DNA from: Bacteroidaceae bacterium
GTDB taxonomy: Bacteria > Bacteroidota > Bacteroidia > Bacteroidales > Bacteroidaceae
DNA length: 59,798 nucleotides
Direction of reading: 5' to 3'
Assembly (NCBI GenBank): GCA_016280855.1
Contig: JAEEHP010000182.1
Coordinates: 1-59,798, forward strand
Both the position numbers and the translations under genes were made by a program. Under the pieces are notes generated by a model. The model worked only from the letters and a program-made list of their open reading frames with translations, did no database searches and was not told the DNA's origin. Below, in pieces: positions 34,557 to 44,300 of the stretch (positions within the stretch are counted from its first letter, which is position 1; every line of letters starts with the position of its first letter).

Positions 34557-35659
34557 CTCGTGTCATCGCACATCACGCCTATACTCCCCTGGCCGACGGT
34601 AGTCATGAGAACTACCTGCGCGTCAAGGCGGGGCAGTCGGCAGTCAGCCTCCACAAAGCTGAAGAGTGGGGGCTGGCTGAGGACTTCATGGCTGGCTTGA
34701 TCACGGAGCCGATGGCTGCGCCCAGAGCCACGAACATGGCTTTGCATTCTATCCGTCGCGCCCTGGAACAACTGGCAGAACCACTGCCTATAGACGACAC
34801 GCTGCTGATCGTCAGCACCACGAAAGGCAATATCGACCAGATCGGGCATGAGGACACTGCCGACGTACACCTTGGTGCCATGGCCGAAGCGATAGCCCAT
34901 GCACTGAGCCTCGCCAAGAAGCCCATAGTGGTGAGCAATGCCTGCACGAGCGGCGTGTGTGCCCAGGTCGTGGCCCAGCGTGCGCTGCTCAGCGGTCTCT
35001 GCCGCTATGCCATCGTCTGTGGTGTTGAGGCTCAGAGCCGTTTCATCGTGAGCGGCTTCCAAAGCTTCCACGCCCTCTCTCCCGAGCATTGTCGTCCCTT
35101 CAGCCAGAACCGCATCGGATTAAATGTCGGCGAGGCTGCAGCGACCATTATATATAAGGTGTCATCGGCTGCAGACATCCAACCTGAGGACTGGACGCTG
35201 CAAGCCGGTGCCATCCGCAACGATGCCAACCATATCAGCGGTCCATCGCGAACCGGCGAAGGCAGCTACCGTGCCCTGCGGGCCGTGATGAACAACGCTG
35301 CTGCCGAGGATTTGGCCTTCGTCAGCGTCCACGGCACGGCAACACCCTACAACGACGAGATGGAGAGCATAGCCATCGACCGTGCAGGGCTGATTGAAGT
35401 TCCGATAGGTAGTCTGAAAGGTTACTATGGTCATACGATGGGTGCTGCCGGCGTCCTCGAGACCATCATCTCCATGGAGGCTGTCGATGATCACACCGTA
35501 CTGGCAACTCTTGGTTACGACGACCAACTCGGCGTCAGCCATCCCGTGCTGGTGGCCTCAACGAACAGGGCCACAGCAAAGCGTCAGTTCGTCAAGCTCA
35601 TCAGCGGCTTTGGCGGCTGTAATGCTGCCATTCGAATGCAGAAAGGAGGTGCGCAATGA
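34529..35659 (+). CDS. Beta-ketoacyl synthase, catalytic triad present
   Basis: 376 residues, slightly short for a KS. C139 (SNACTSG), H268 (SVHGTAT) and H302 (YYGHTMGAAG) are all present, with ISGFGGCN at the end. It is distinct from the 422-residue KS and probably acts at another chain length or in priming with the aryl starter, like ApeR. It overlaps the thioesterase upstream and the short KS-like gene downstream (ATGA), so all three are translationally coupled. ATG at 34541 is an alternative start. Confidence 0.85.
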   Translation: METTMGERVARVIAHHAYTPLADGSHENYLRVKAGQSAVSLHKAEEWGLAEDFMAGLITEPMAAPRATNMALHSIRRALEQLAEPLPIDDTLLIVSTTKGNIDQIGHEDTADVHLGAMAEAIAHALSLAKKPIVVSNACTSGVCAQVVAQRALLSGLCRYAIVCGVEAQSRFIVSGFQSFHALSPEHCRPFSQNRIGLNVGEAAATIIYKVSSAADIQPEDWTLQAGAIRNDANHISGPSRTGEGSYRALRAVMNNAAAEDLAFVSVHGTATPYNDEMESIAIDRAGLIEVPIGSLKGYYGHTMGAAGVLETIISMEAVDDHTVLATLGYDDQLGVSHPVLVASTNRATAKRQFVKLISGFGGCNAAIRMQKGGAQ

Positions 35660-36219
35660 AAGAGCTCAGCATGATTGTTGTCACACCCCATAGCGTGGTG
35701 CTGAACGGCAATATCCTGCCGACGAGTAAGACCGGCGATGCACTACTCACCGAGTGCTACCGCTTCAGCAAGGCCGACTATCCCAAATACTTCAAGATGG
35801 ATCCGTTGTGCCGCTTGGGCTTCGTCGCCGCAGAACTATTGTTGCAAGGGCAAGAGGAAGAACGCTTCGTGCCGCGTGAAGACCGTGCCGTCGTGCTCGC
35901 CTCCTGCCGTGGTTGCCTCAGCACCGACCAGCGCTACGAGGAGACAATCCAGCCTGGCGAGAACTATTTCCCCAGCCCTGCCGTCTTCGTTTACACGCTG
36001 CCCAATATCGTCACCGGCGAAATAGCCATTCGCAACAAGTACCTCGGCGAGACATCGATGTATCTCTTCGAGGAAACGACCGACGAGGACGAACGCCTTC
36101 GCCTTCTGGAGAACATGACTTTCCAGGATCCCGTTACCACCTCTGCCCTCATCGGATGGGTGGATTACAAGGATGGCGAACATTATACTGCAAAACTCTA
36201 TTTAATCACAAAAGAATAA
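35656..36219 (+). CDS. Short KS-like protein without catalytic Cys
   Basis: 187 residues. PSPAVFVYTLPNIVTGEIAIRNKYLGETSMY aligns by eye with the segment around the KS active site (N-x-x-x-G-x-I), but the Cys is absent, as are both His motifs. It corresponds to roughly the first half of a ketosynthase. It overlaps the 376-residue KS by four bases, which suggests a fixed stoichiometry. A chain-length-factor-like or scaffold role is inferred. Confidence 0.65.
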   Translation: MKELSMIVVTPHSVVLNGNILPTSKTGDALLTECYRFSKADYPKYFKMDPLCRLGFVAAELLLQGQEEERFVPREDRAVVLASCRGCLSTDQRYEETIQPGENYFPSPAVFVYTLPNIVTGEIAIRNKYLGETSMYLFEETTDEDERLRLLENMTFQDPVTTSALIGWVDYKDGEHYTAKLYLITKE

Positions 36220-36242
36220 CATTAAAAACATATCATTTAACT

Positions 36243-36500
36243 ATGGAAGAATTGATTCTGCAACTGAAAGAACAGATTATCGAAGTATTGAACCTCGAAG
36301 ACGTCACGCCCGCCGACATCGACAACGATGCACCTCTCTTCGGCGAAGGTCTGGGTCTCGACAGCATTGATGCTTTGGAACTGATTGTCATGATGGAGAA
36401 AGAATATGGCATCAAACTGAAGAATCCCGCCGAAGGCAAGGAAATCTTCAAGAGCATCAACGTGATGGCTCAGTATGTCAACGAACATCGCACGAAATAA
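36243..36500 (+). CDS. Acyl carrier protein 2
   Basis: 85 residues. The carrier serine is S41 in LGLDSIDALEL. Its acidic N-terminal helix and the insertion NPAEGKEI distinguish it from ACP 1. It starts 23 bp after the short KS-like gene. Confidence 0.92.
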   Translation: MEELILQLKEQIIEVLNLEDVTPADIDNDAPLFGEGLGLDSIDALELIVMMEKEYGIKLKNPAEGKEIFKSINVMAQYVNEHRTK

Positions 36501-36541
36501 CCCCAATCGTAAACCGTAAATCGTAAAAATAGTCATTAAGC

Positions 36542-38770
36542 ATGGGTGAACCAATCCTGATTACAGGAATGGGCATTGTGTCGGCTATAGGCCTGAACAC
36601 AGCCGAAACCTTAGCTTCACTACGTGCCTGCCGCACGGGTATCGGTCCGCTTCGTTATTTGAAGACGGACCACCACGAGTTTCCCGTTGGCGAGGTGCAG
36701 CTTTCTACCGACGAGATGGCCGACCGCTTGGGCATCCCTGCAGGACAGCCTCGGACGCGGACGGCGCTGATGGGTATGATGGCGCTCGACCAAGCGCTCA
36801 ATCAAGCCCGGCTTACGGCCGACGACATCTCCCGTGCCGCTTTCGTCTCGGGAACGACGGTCGGTGGCATGGATATGAGCGAACAGTTCTACACGGACTT
36901 TCTCACCAACAACCTGCACAACGACTACATCTCGCAGCACGACTGCGGTGCCTGCACCGAGAGCATAGCCGACCACGCCGGTCCTTTTGCTTCGGTCTCT
37001 ACGCTGTCCACTGCCTGCTCGTCAGCCGCTAATGCCATCATCAACGGTGCCAACGACTTACGCTGTGGTCGGCATGAGATAGCAGTCGTCGGTGGCAGCG
37101 AGTGCATTACCAAGTTCCATCTCAACGGCTTCAACTCGCTGATGATTCTTGACCACGAGACGTGCCGTCCCTTCGACGAGTCACGTGCAGGTCTGAACCT
37201 CGGCGAAGGTGCGGCATTCCTAGTCATTGAAACAGTCGCCTCGGCACGCCGCCGTGGTGTCAAGCCCCTTGCCGTGCTCGAAGGTTATGGCAATGCCTGC
37301 GATGCCTTCCACCAAACAGCCTCATCGCCCGATGGCGAGGGCTCGTTCCTTGCCATGAAGGAAGCCTTGGCCGATGCCGGCCTCAGCCCCTCGGACATCG
37401 ATTACGTCAATGCCCACGGCACAGGCACGCCCAACAACGACTCCAGCGAGAGCCAGGCGATGATGCGCCTGTTCGGCGACGCCATTCCTCCTGTGAGCAG
37501 TACAAAGTCCTTCACCGGGCATACCACCAGCGCATCGGGAAGCATCGAGACCGTCATCTGCCTGCTGGCCCTTCAGGAGCAGTTCCTGCCCGTGAATCTG
37601 GGATGGCAACATCAGATGCCCGACGGCATCACACCCGTCACCGATCCGACACCTCAGCGTCCTTTGCGCCATGTGCTCTGCAACAGTTTCGGCTTCGGAG
37701 GCAATGACAGTTCGTTGGTATTGGCTTTACCCAATGCTTCGACTCGCACCGCCGATAGTGCGCCGAAGGCATTCTCACCTATTTATCTCACCTCCGCTAC
37801 ACAGATCTCTATTCAGGAAGGTCTCAGCGAAGCCTGGTTGGATACACCTATTATATATAGTGAGCCTTACGTGCGTTCCCTGGACATCGATTTCAAGCAA
37901 TGGATTTCTCCTGCCGAGTCTCGTCGTATGGGCAAACTGCTGAAGCGTGCGCTGTCCTCTTCGCTGTCTGCCATGCAGCAGAGTGGAGTGGAACATCCCG
38001 ATGCCATCATCACCGGCACGGGGCTCGGTTGCATCGAGAACACCGAGATCTTGCTGACACATCTCTGCGAGGAGGGTGAGGAGAACTGCAAGCCGACGCC
38101 GTTTATGCAATCGACGCACAACACCATCAGTTCGCTCGTCAGCATCAACACCCATAGCCATGGCTACAATGCCACCTATGCCCACAAGGAAGCCTCGTTC
38201 GACTGCGCCCTCGAGGACGCTTGGCTGCAGATACAGCTCGGTCGCATCCGTACGGCCCTTGTCGGTGGACAGGACGAGATGACCCCAAAGTACTTCGGTC
38301 TGCTCTGCAAGACCGGTTACTTAGGCAATTCCGAACAGGTGGCGGGCGAGGCGGCCGTCAGCGTCATGCTAAATGCCGAACCTGTGCCTGATGCGTTGTG
38401 CCGAATGACCTACTTCAAGCGCTGCTACCGTCCTGCAGCCGCGACGCTCGAGGCTATAGCTGCTGAAATAGGGCGCGTTGATGCTGTCATGACCAGCATC
38501 TCCGGAAAGAACCCAGCCGCCGAAGCCCACCTCCGTGAGGCTGCCCGTCTCTTCCCCTCAACACCCCTGCTACAGTTCAAGAACATCTTTGGCGAGAGCT
38601 ACACCGCTTATGGTTTAGGCATTTATGCCACAGCCCATCTGCTGCATCGTCAGCACTTGCCCGAAGCAATGTTAATTCCAGACTACGGGAATCCGGCATC
38701 GCTCCAGCGCATATTAGTCCTTAACCAAATCGGAGGCAAAGACTACACCTTCACCGTATTAGAACGATAA
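36542..38770 (+). CDS. Ketosynthase fused to a KS-like (chain-length-factor-like) C-terminal half
   Basis: 742 residues. Residues 1-400 are a complete KS: C159 (TACSSAAN), H292 (NAHGTGTPNND) and H327 (TGHTTSASG), ending CNSFGFGGND. Residues about 415-742 form a second thiolase-like half (FMQSTHNTISSLVSINTHSHGYN, VGGQDEMTPKYFG, NIFGESYTAYGLG) lacking the active-site Cys. In type II PKSs, KS and chain-length factor are separate proteins (ApeO/ApeC in E. coli). Here they appear to be one polypeptide. The gene is followed six bases later by the SMR/EamA-like gene. Whether this fusion is general in Prevotella cannot be judged here. Confidence 0.85.
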   Translation: MGEPILITGMGIVSAIGLNTAETLASLRACRTGIGPLRYLKTDHHEFPVGEVQLSTDEMADRLGIPAGQPRTRTALMGMMALDQALNQARLTADDISRAAFVSGTTVGGMDMSEQFYTDFLTNNLHNDYISQHDCGACTESIADHAGPFASVSTLSTACSSAANAIINGANDLRCGRHEIAVVGGSECITKFHLNGFNSLMILDHETCRPFDESRAGLNLGEGAAFLVIETVASARRRGVKPLAVLEGYGNACDAFHQTASSPDGEGSFLAMKEALADAGLSPSDIDYVNAHGTGTPNNDSSESQAMMRLFGDAIPPVSSTKSFTGHTTSASGSIETVICLLALQEQFLPVNLGWQHQMPDGITPVTDPTPQRPLRHVLCNSFGFGGNDSSLVLALPNASTRTADSAPKAFSPIYLTSATQISIQEGLSEAWLDTPIIYSEPYVRSLDIDFKQWISPAESRRMGKLLKRALSSSLSAMQQSGVEHPDAIITGTGLGCIENTEILLTHLCEEGEENCKPTPFMQSTHNTISSLVSINTHSHGYNATYAHKEASFDCALEDAWLQIQLGRIRTALVGGQDEMTPKYFGLLCKTGYLGNSEQVAGEAAVSVMLNAEPVPDALCRMTYFKRCYRPAAATLEAIAAEIGRVDAVMTSISGKNPAAEAHLREAARLFPSTPLLQFKNIFGESYTAYGLGIYATAHLLHRQHLPEAMLIPDYGNPASLQRILVLNQIGGKDYTFTVLER

Positions 38771-38775
38771 TCACT

Positions 38776-39129
38776 ATGTGGCAACTACTCCTTTTGGCTA
38801 TCTTGCAAAGCCTCTTACTCTGTTCCGGTCAAGTCTTCCTGAAGTTTGCCCTCAACGCGATGGGCAAACCCGAGTGGAGCTGGAGCTTTGTGGTGGCACA
38901 GTTAACCAACTGGTGGTTCCTTGCCACAGGTGTCTCCCTCATCTCCTGCTCCATTCTCTGGATGTATATCCTCAAAAAATACCCTTTCAGCATGGCCTAT
39001 CCCTTAGCCAGCATGAGCTATGTCTTCGGTATGTTGGCCGCCATCTTCATCTTCCATGAGGAGGTGCCGCTGACGCGTTGGCTGGGTGTTGTGCTGATTA
39101 TGGGCGGTTGTTATTTTATTGCCAAATGA
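38776..39129 (+). CDS. Small four-helix membrane protein, SMR/EamA-like
   Basis: 117 residues with four hydrophobic helices (LLLLAILQSLLLCSGQVFLKF, WWFLATGVSLISCSILWMYIL, MAYPLASMSYVFGMLAAIFIF, WLGVVLIMGGCYFI). The layout matches small multidrug resistance or ArnE/F-like half-transporters, including the P-L-A-S-M-S-Y segment in helix 3. In this operon it may flip a lipid-linked or glycosylated precursor, as ArnE/F do for modified undecaprenyl sugars. It overlaps lolA by four bases (ATGA). Confidence 0.75.
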   Translation: MWQLLLLAILQSLLLCSGQVFLKFALNAMGKPEWSWSFVVAQLTNWWFLATGVSLISCSILWMYILKKYPFSMAYPLASMSYVFGMLAAIFIFHEEVPLTRWLGVVLIMGGCYFIAK

Positions 39130-39776
39130 ACAAGTATATATATATAAGGTATATCGTCTGCCTCCTCTGGCTCGGCTTAGGCTTCAGCACCGTTGCGGCC
39201 CAGCGTCCTGTCACGAAAGCCGAGCATGAACGCATCGTCAGCGAGATCAACACCTCGGCCAGTGCCATCAGCACGCTCCAGTGTTCTTTCGTCCAGACGA
39301 AGGAGTTAAGCATCATGAACGATAAGATGGTGTCGAAAGGCACCATGGCCTTTGCACGCCCCAACAAGTTGTCGTGGCACTACACGTCGCCTTACGATTA
39401 CACGTTCATCATCGCTGATGACAAGGTCTTGATTAGCAAGGGCAAGAACAAGAATAGCATTGACCTCAAGAGCAGTCAGGCCTTTCAAGGCATTGCGAAG
39501 ATGATTGCCGGCAGCGTGACGGGCAAAAGCCTCACGCAGACCGACGACTTCGACGTTAAGATCCTGGCCGATGAGCAGGTCTATGTTGCTCAGCTCACGC
39601 CCAAGACGAAACGGCTGAAGAAGATGTTTGCATCCATTCGCCTTACCTTCAATCGTTCGTCGAGTGTCATGCAGCAGGTGGAGATGACCGAGGCTAACGG
39701 CGACGCGACCACCATTGTTTTCCAAAACGTCAAACAGAACCAACCGCTCAGTGACAAGACATTTACTTTGGATTAG
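39126..39776 (+). CDS. LolA-like outer-membrane lipoprotein carrier
   Basis: 216 residues. The signal peptide (MNKYIYIRYIVCLLWLGLGFSTVAAQ) is partly coded by a (TA)n tract. The mature part is a LolA-type half-barrel: STLQCSFVQTKELSI, KGTMAFARPNKLSWHYTSPYDYTFIIADDKVLI, QVEMTEANGDATTIVFQNV. A LolA homologue is a standard component of aryl polyene clusters and is thought to carry the lipidated pigment across the periplasm. The start overlaps the stop codon of the previous gene. Confidence 0.85.
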   Translation: MNKYIYIRYIVCLLWLGLGFSTVAAQRPVTKAEHERIVSEINTSASAISTLQCSFVQTKELSIMNDKMVSKGTMAFARPNKLSWHYTSPYDYTFIIADDKVLISKGKNKNSIDLKSSQAFQGIAKMIAGSVTGKSLTQTDDFDVKILADEQVYVAQLTPKTKRLKKMFASIRLTFNRSSSVMQQVEMTEANGDATTIVFQNVKQNQPLSDKTFTLD

Positions 39777-40194
39777 TCTGCTGCTGTGCCTCTGCCGCGT
39801 GTCGGTCCAAGCCCAGTCCTATCCTCTCCTGCTCAACGGCGAGGAGCGTGCCTCGTGGAATTTCACCTTAGAGCGTGGCACGATGACCGTCACGGGCATT
39901 TGCCTGACTCGTCAGACGGAGCAAGGACTGGTAGGGTCTGTTGTCAACGAATTCGGCATTCACTTCTTCGACTTCACTTGTCGGAACAATCGCGTGAAGG
40001 TCAGCAATGTCTTTCCGGCGATGAACAAATGGTACATCCGTCGTGTGCTGCGCAACGATTTGAAGCTTCTTACAGCCAACACGCCGCAGTCCATAGGGCG
40101 CCGTCGGCAGCTGACGGTCAACCAACCCGATTCAATAACGTTAATCAATCATAAACGCCACCTAACCTATCGTTTCGAACGCTTGCAACAATGA
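39751..40194 (+). CDS. Secreted protein of unknown function
   Basis: 147 residues from GTG at 39751 (MTRHLLWISLLLCLCRVSVQAQS, a good signal peptide). A TTG at 39715 is the alternative start and would overlap lolA by 62 bp. The mature chain is short and beta-rich (WNFTLERGTMTVTGICLTRQ, GIHFFDFTCRNNRVKVSNVFP) and ends in an Arg-rich tail. It is positioned like the small lipoprotein that accompanies LolA and MMPL in other aryl polyene clusters, but lacks a lipobox Cys. It overlaps the next gene by four bases. Function is not assigned. Confidence 0.65.
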   Translation: MTRHLLWISLLLCLCRVSVQAQSYPLLLNGEERASWNFTLERGTMTVTGICLTRQTEQGLVGSVVNEFGIHFFDFTCRNNRVKVSNVFPAMNKWYIRRVLRNDLKLLTANTPQSIGRRRQLTVNQPDSITLINHKRHLTYRFERLQQ

Positions 40195-40565
40195 TTCTTC
40201 TCAACGATTTCTTTCATATCCTCTCCTCTGTTTGCGATGAGACGACCGGAACTTACGATGTCGCCTTGAATCCCGAGCACTTCATCTTCAAGGCGCATTT
40301 CCCCGGCAATCCCATTACGCCTGGCGTGTGCCAATTGGGAATGGTAGAGGAACTCCTTTCCGCTCAGGTTGGACAGCCGCTTCGCCTGTCCTCTATCAAC
40401 AACATCAAGTACATGAACATCATCTCGCCGTTGGAGAATCCCCAGCTGCAAGTCCGCCTCTCTCGTATTCAGCCTACCGATGACGGCTTCAGCGTCCAGG
40501 CTGTGCTGGCCACCGAGACGGCTTCGTTCACCAAGATGTCCCTGCGCCTGACTCCCAAATCCTAA
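40191..40565 (+). CDS. Hot-dog fold 3-hydroxyacyl-ACP dehydratase (ApeI-type)
   Basis: 124 residues, FabA/FabZ-like. It has the catalytic motif AHFPGNPITPGVCQLGMVEELL, which contains the His, the P-G loop and the Glu of active dehydratases, unlike the protein at 33659. It should remove water at each cycle to give the conjugated polyene. The ATG overlaps the preceding stop codon. Confidence 0.85.
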   Translation: MILLNDFFHILSSVCDETTGTYDVALNPEHFIFKAHFPGNPITPGVCQLGMVEELLSAQVGQPLRLSSINNIKYMNIISPLENPQLQVRLSRIQPTDDGFSVQAVLATETASFTKMSLRLTPKS

Positions 40566-40591
40566 TCTTTTTGCACATTATACATTAAGCC

Positions 40592-41344
40592 ATGCGTACC
40601 ACCATCCTCATCCCTACCTACAACAACGCAAAGACCGTGTGCGATGTCATACGGCGCTCTGCTCAGGTGTGCCCGGATGTCATGGTGGTCAATGACGGCA
40701 GCACCGACGATACGCTGGTGCGTCTGCAAACCTTGCAGAAGGAATTGCCCATTGAGCTTGTCAGCTATGAGGACAACCGCGGCAAGGGCGGGGCCTTGAA
40801 GGCCGGTTTTAGACGTGCTAAAGCGTTGGGATTCACCCACGTCCTCACGTTGGATGCCGACGGGCAGCACTTCCCTGAAGATGCCCCTTTGCTCCTCGAA
40901 GCTGGCGAACGCAACCCCGAAGCCATCATCGTGGGCAGCCGTTCGTTCGGCGACGAAAATATGCCGGGCGGCAATGTTTTTGCCAACAAGTTCAGCAACT
41001 TCTGGTTCACCGTGCAGACCCTGCAACGTATCCCTGACACCCAAACCGGTTTCCGCCTCTACCCGTTAGATCATATCGGGGGGCTGCGGGTGCTCACGGC
41101 TCGCTACGAAGCTGAGCTGGAGCTGTTGGTGTTTAGTGCGTGGCGTGGCACGAAGCTCATTCCCGTGCCTATCCGCGTTTACTATCCCCCTATTGAGGAA
41201 CGTGTCAGCCACTTCCGGCCTACGATGGATTTCGTGCGCATCACCATCCTCAACACCATCCTCTGCCTGCTTGCCATCGTTTACGGCGGACCGCGGATGC
41301 TCTATAACTACCTCAAGAAGCGCCTCATGGGCAATAATCAATAA
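40592..41344 (+). CDS. Family 2 glycosyltransferase (DPM1-like)
   Basis: 250 residues. GT-A fold with TILIPTYNNAKTV, VVNDGSTDDT, the metal-binding D-A-D in TLDADGQHF, and QTGFRLYP. The C-terminus has one hydrophobic helix (ITILNTILCLLAIVYGG) and a basic end, as in polyprenyl-phosphate glycosyltransferases of the DPM1/GtrB type. It may add a sugar to a lipid carrier or to the polyene. The stop codon runs into a CTCAACTTTC repeat preceding the MMPL gene. Confidence 0.87.
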   Translation: MRTTILIPTYNNAKTVCDVIRRSAQVCPDVMVVNDGSTDDTLVRLQTLQKELPIELVSYEDNRGKGGALKAGFRRAKALGFTHVLTLDADGQHFPEDAPLLLEAGERNPEAIIVGSRSFGDENMPGGNVFANKFSNFWFTVQTLQRIPDTQTGFRLYPLDHIGGLRVLTARYEAELELLVFSAWRGTKLIPVPIRVYYPPIEERVSHFRPTMDFVRITILNTILCLLAIVYGGPRMLYNYLKKRLMGNNQ

Positions 41345-41373
41345 CTTTCAACTCTCAACTCTCAACTTTCAAC
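41345..41373. repeat. CTCAACT/TTTCAACT repeats before the MMPL gene
   Basis: Tandem 8-9 bp words ACTTTCA/ACTCTCA in the gap between the glycosyltransferase and MMPL genes. The same words follow the MMPL gene at 44880-44925. Confidence 0.75.
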
Positions 41374-41374
41374 T

Positions 41375-44300
41375 ATGAATCCCTTCCTCTGGACATACGA
41401 TCGTCTTTCCCGCCGACGCTGGCTGGCCATGACGCTGTGGCTTGTCGTTGTCGTTGTGTCGGTTGCGTTGTCCACACGGATTCGATTGAAAGAAGATATT
41501 GGCGACTTCCTCTCCACCGATTCCACCAGCACCCGCTACATGTCCGTCTTTCAGCAGATCGGCGGGCAGAACCGCATCGTCATCGTCACCACCTCCGACG
41601 AGAGTGACGCTGCTGCCCGCGTGGATTCCATCAAAGCGTCAATGGATGATTTCGCAGAGGTCCTTCACTCGATAGACACAGCTAGCATCGTTCAAGACCT
41701 ATCTATGCAGGTGGATGAAGAGGTGGTCATGGAGATGCTGGATTTCGTTGCCGATAATGCTCCTTTGTTGATGAGTGAGGATGACATCCGTCTGGCTGAC
41801 AGCCTCTTGGATAATCCTGATTATGTTCGTGAGGCACTGGAGCAGAACCGTCAGATGCTGTTGTTGCCGGCGAGTGCCATGACTGACATCACCGTCCGCA
41901 AGGACCCGCTTCACCTCTTTGCCCCCGTCATGGCACGTCTTCAGACACTTCGTGGCAACGACAGCTACACCGTCGATGAAGGCTATATCCTCACCGCCGA
42001 CCGTCAGGCAGGCATCGGATTCCTCACCAGCCCCTACGGTTCCAGCGAGAGTGGCAAGAACCGCGAACTGAATGCCTTGCTCGAAGATGTCAGCCGCCAG
42101 CTCTCGACGATCCATCCTTCGGTCAAGGTTACCGCCATCGGCGCACCGCTCATCGCCGTCACCAATGCCGACCGCATCAAGACTGACGGTCTCATTGCTG
42201 GCATACTCAGCATCATACTCATCGCCCTTGTCCTGTGGTATGTCTTCCGTCGCGTGAGCGACATCCTATGGATGATTGTGTCCATTGCTACAGGCTATGC
42301 CATTGCGATGGGTGTGATGAGCCTTTACCACCACGAGCTTTCCGTGATCGTCCTCGGCACGGCAGCCGTGTTGATAGGCATCGCTGCCAACTATCCACTT
42401 CACTTCCTCGACCATCGTCGTCATGAGCCCGACGAGCGCAAAGCGCTTGCTGACATCGTGACGCCCCTGCTTACAGGAAACATAACCACCGTCAGTGCCT
42501 TTGCCTGTCTGGCGTGGATGGACTCTGAGGCCATGCGCGACCTGGGCATCCTGGGTGCATTAGTGCTCATCGGCACGATTCTCTTCGTGCTCACGGTACT
42601 GCCTGTGCTGGCAGCAAGAAGAGCGAGACACGAAGCGTTAAGCGTGAAGGAGGAGGAGATCAGGCAGCCCATAAGCAAAAAAAGTTTTTTTTCTTCATCG
42701 AACTACAGACTACATTTCGTCTTCATCATTCTCACCTGCATCCTCGGCTACTTCAGTCTTCAGACGACTTTCGACACCAACCTGCAGCACATCAACTACA
42801 TGACCGCCGAGCAGCGCCAGCATCTCTCGCTGCTCAATGTCGGTTTGGAGACGACAGGCAGCGAAGTGCTCGCTGTGGCTGAGGCACCGAGCATCGATGA
42901 AGCGCTCCAACGAGCCGAGCAGATGAACGACAGCTTGACTGCCGAAGGACTGCACGTCCGTGGCATCTATGGTCTCATTCCTTCGCAACAGAAACAGGCA
43001 GAAGCCATACAGCGTTGGACGGCTTTCGTGGAGCGACATCGAGATGTGCTAACGAATCAACTGCAGGCCGAGGGGCAGTCGTTAGGTTTCTCGCAAGCCG
43101 CCTTCATGCCATTCGCCGACTTGCTCGCCACCGACTGGGAGCCTCAGCCATCGGAATATTTCAATCCGTTGAGCACCATTGTCGGAGCACCATTCATTCT
43201 CCGCGACGAACAAACAGCTGCCACGCGCATCATCAACTACATCCAGGCTGCCGAACCGATGCCCGATGCCGACAAGCAACGATGGCGTGAGCGCTTCTCG
43301 AGTCATGGCTTCGTCTTCGACAACCGCGATGTCCAGTCGTCCCTCTCCACCACGCTCTCGGACGACTTCAACTACATCGGCTTCGTCTGCGGTTTTGTCG
43401 TCTTCTTCTTCCTGTGGCTGTCGATGGCCAGCCTCGAGTTGAGCCTGATGTCCTTCCTCCCCTTGGCTGTAGGCTGGATATGGATTCTTGGCATCATGCA
43501 TCTGCTGGGCATCCAATTCAACATCGTCAACATCATCCTCGCCACCTTCATCTTCGGTCAAGGAGACGACTACACCATATTTATTACCGAAGGCCTCGTG
43601 TATGAACACACCTACGGTCGTCCCATCTTGAAGAGCTACAAGAACAGCGTAGCGCTTTCAGCCCTGCTGATGTTCATCGGCATCGGTTCGCTCATCATCG
43701 CCCGCCACCCAGCCATGCGTTCGTTGGGCGAGGTCGTCATTGTGGGCATGTTCACGGTAGTGCTGATGGCTTTCTACCTGCCGCCGCTGATCTTCCGTTG
43801 GATAACGACCGAAGGCGGCAAGCTACGCGAGGTGCCGCTGACGCTGGAGCGTATTACCTTCACGGTTTTTGCCTCTGTCTTCTATCTCGTTGTGGCCAGT
43901 GTCTATCAGATCTTTGCATTCCTTTGGAGCCACATTGGGCGTTATACCGAATCGAAGAAACTGTTCTTCCATCGCACACTCTGTCGCATCTCACGCTTCT
44001 GCATCGAACATGTACCCGGTACATCGTGGAGCGTTTCCAATCCCTACAACGAGAAGCTCGACCGGCCTGCCATCATCGTGGCCAATCACCAGTCGCAACT
44101 CGACCTCATTGCCGTGCTGAGCATAGCCCCGAAGGTGGTCATCGTGACGAAGAAATGGGTGTGGAACAATCCGTTGTACAGCCTCATCCTTCGTGCTGCC
44201 GAGTTTTATCCCATCAGCGACGGCATGGAGGAAAGCCGTGAACACCTCGAGAGTCTCATCACGCGGGGCTATAGCATTGTCGTGTTCCCCGAAGGCACAC

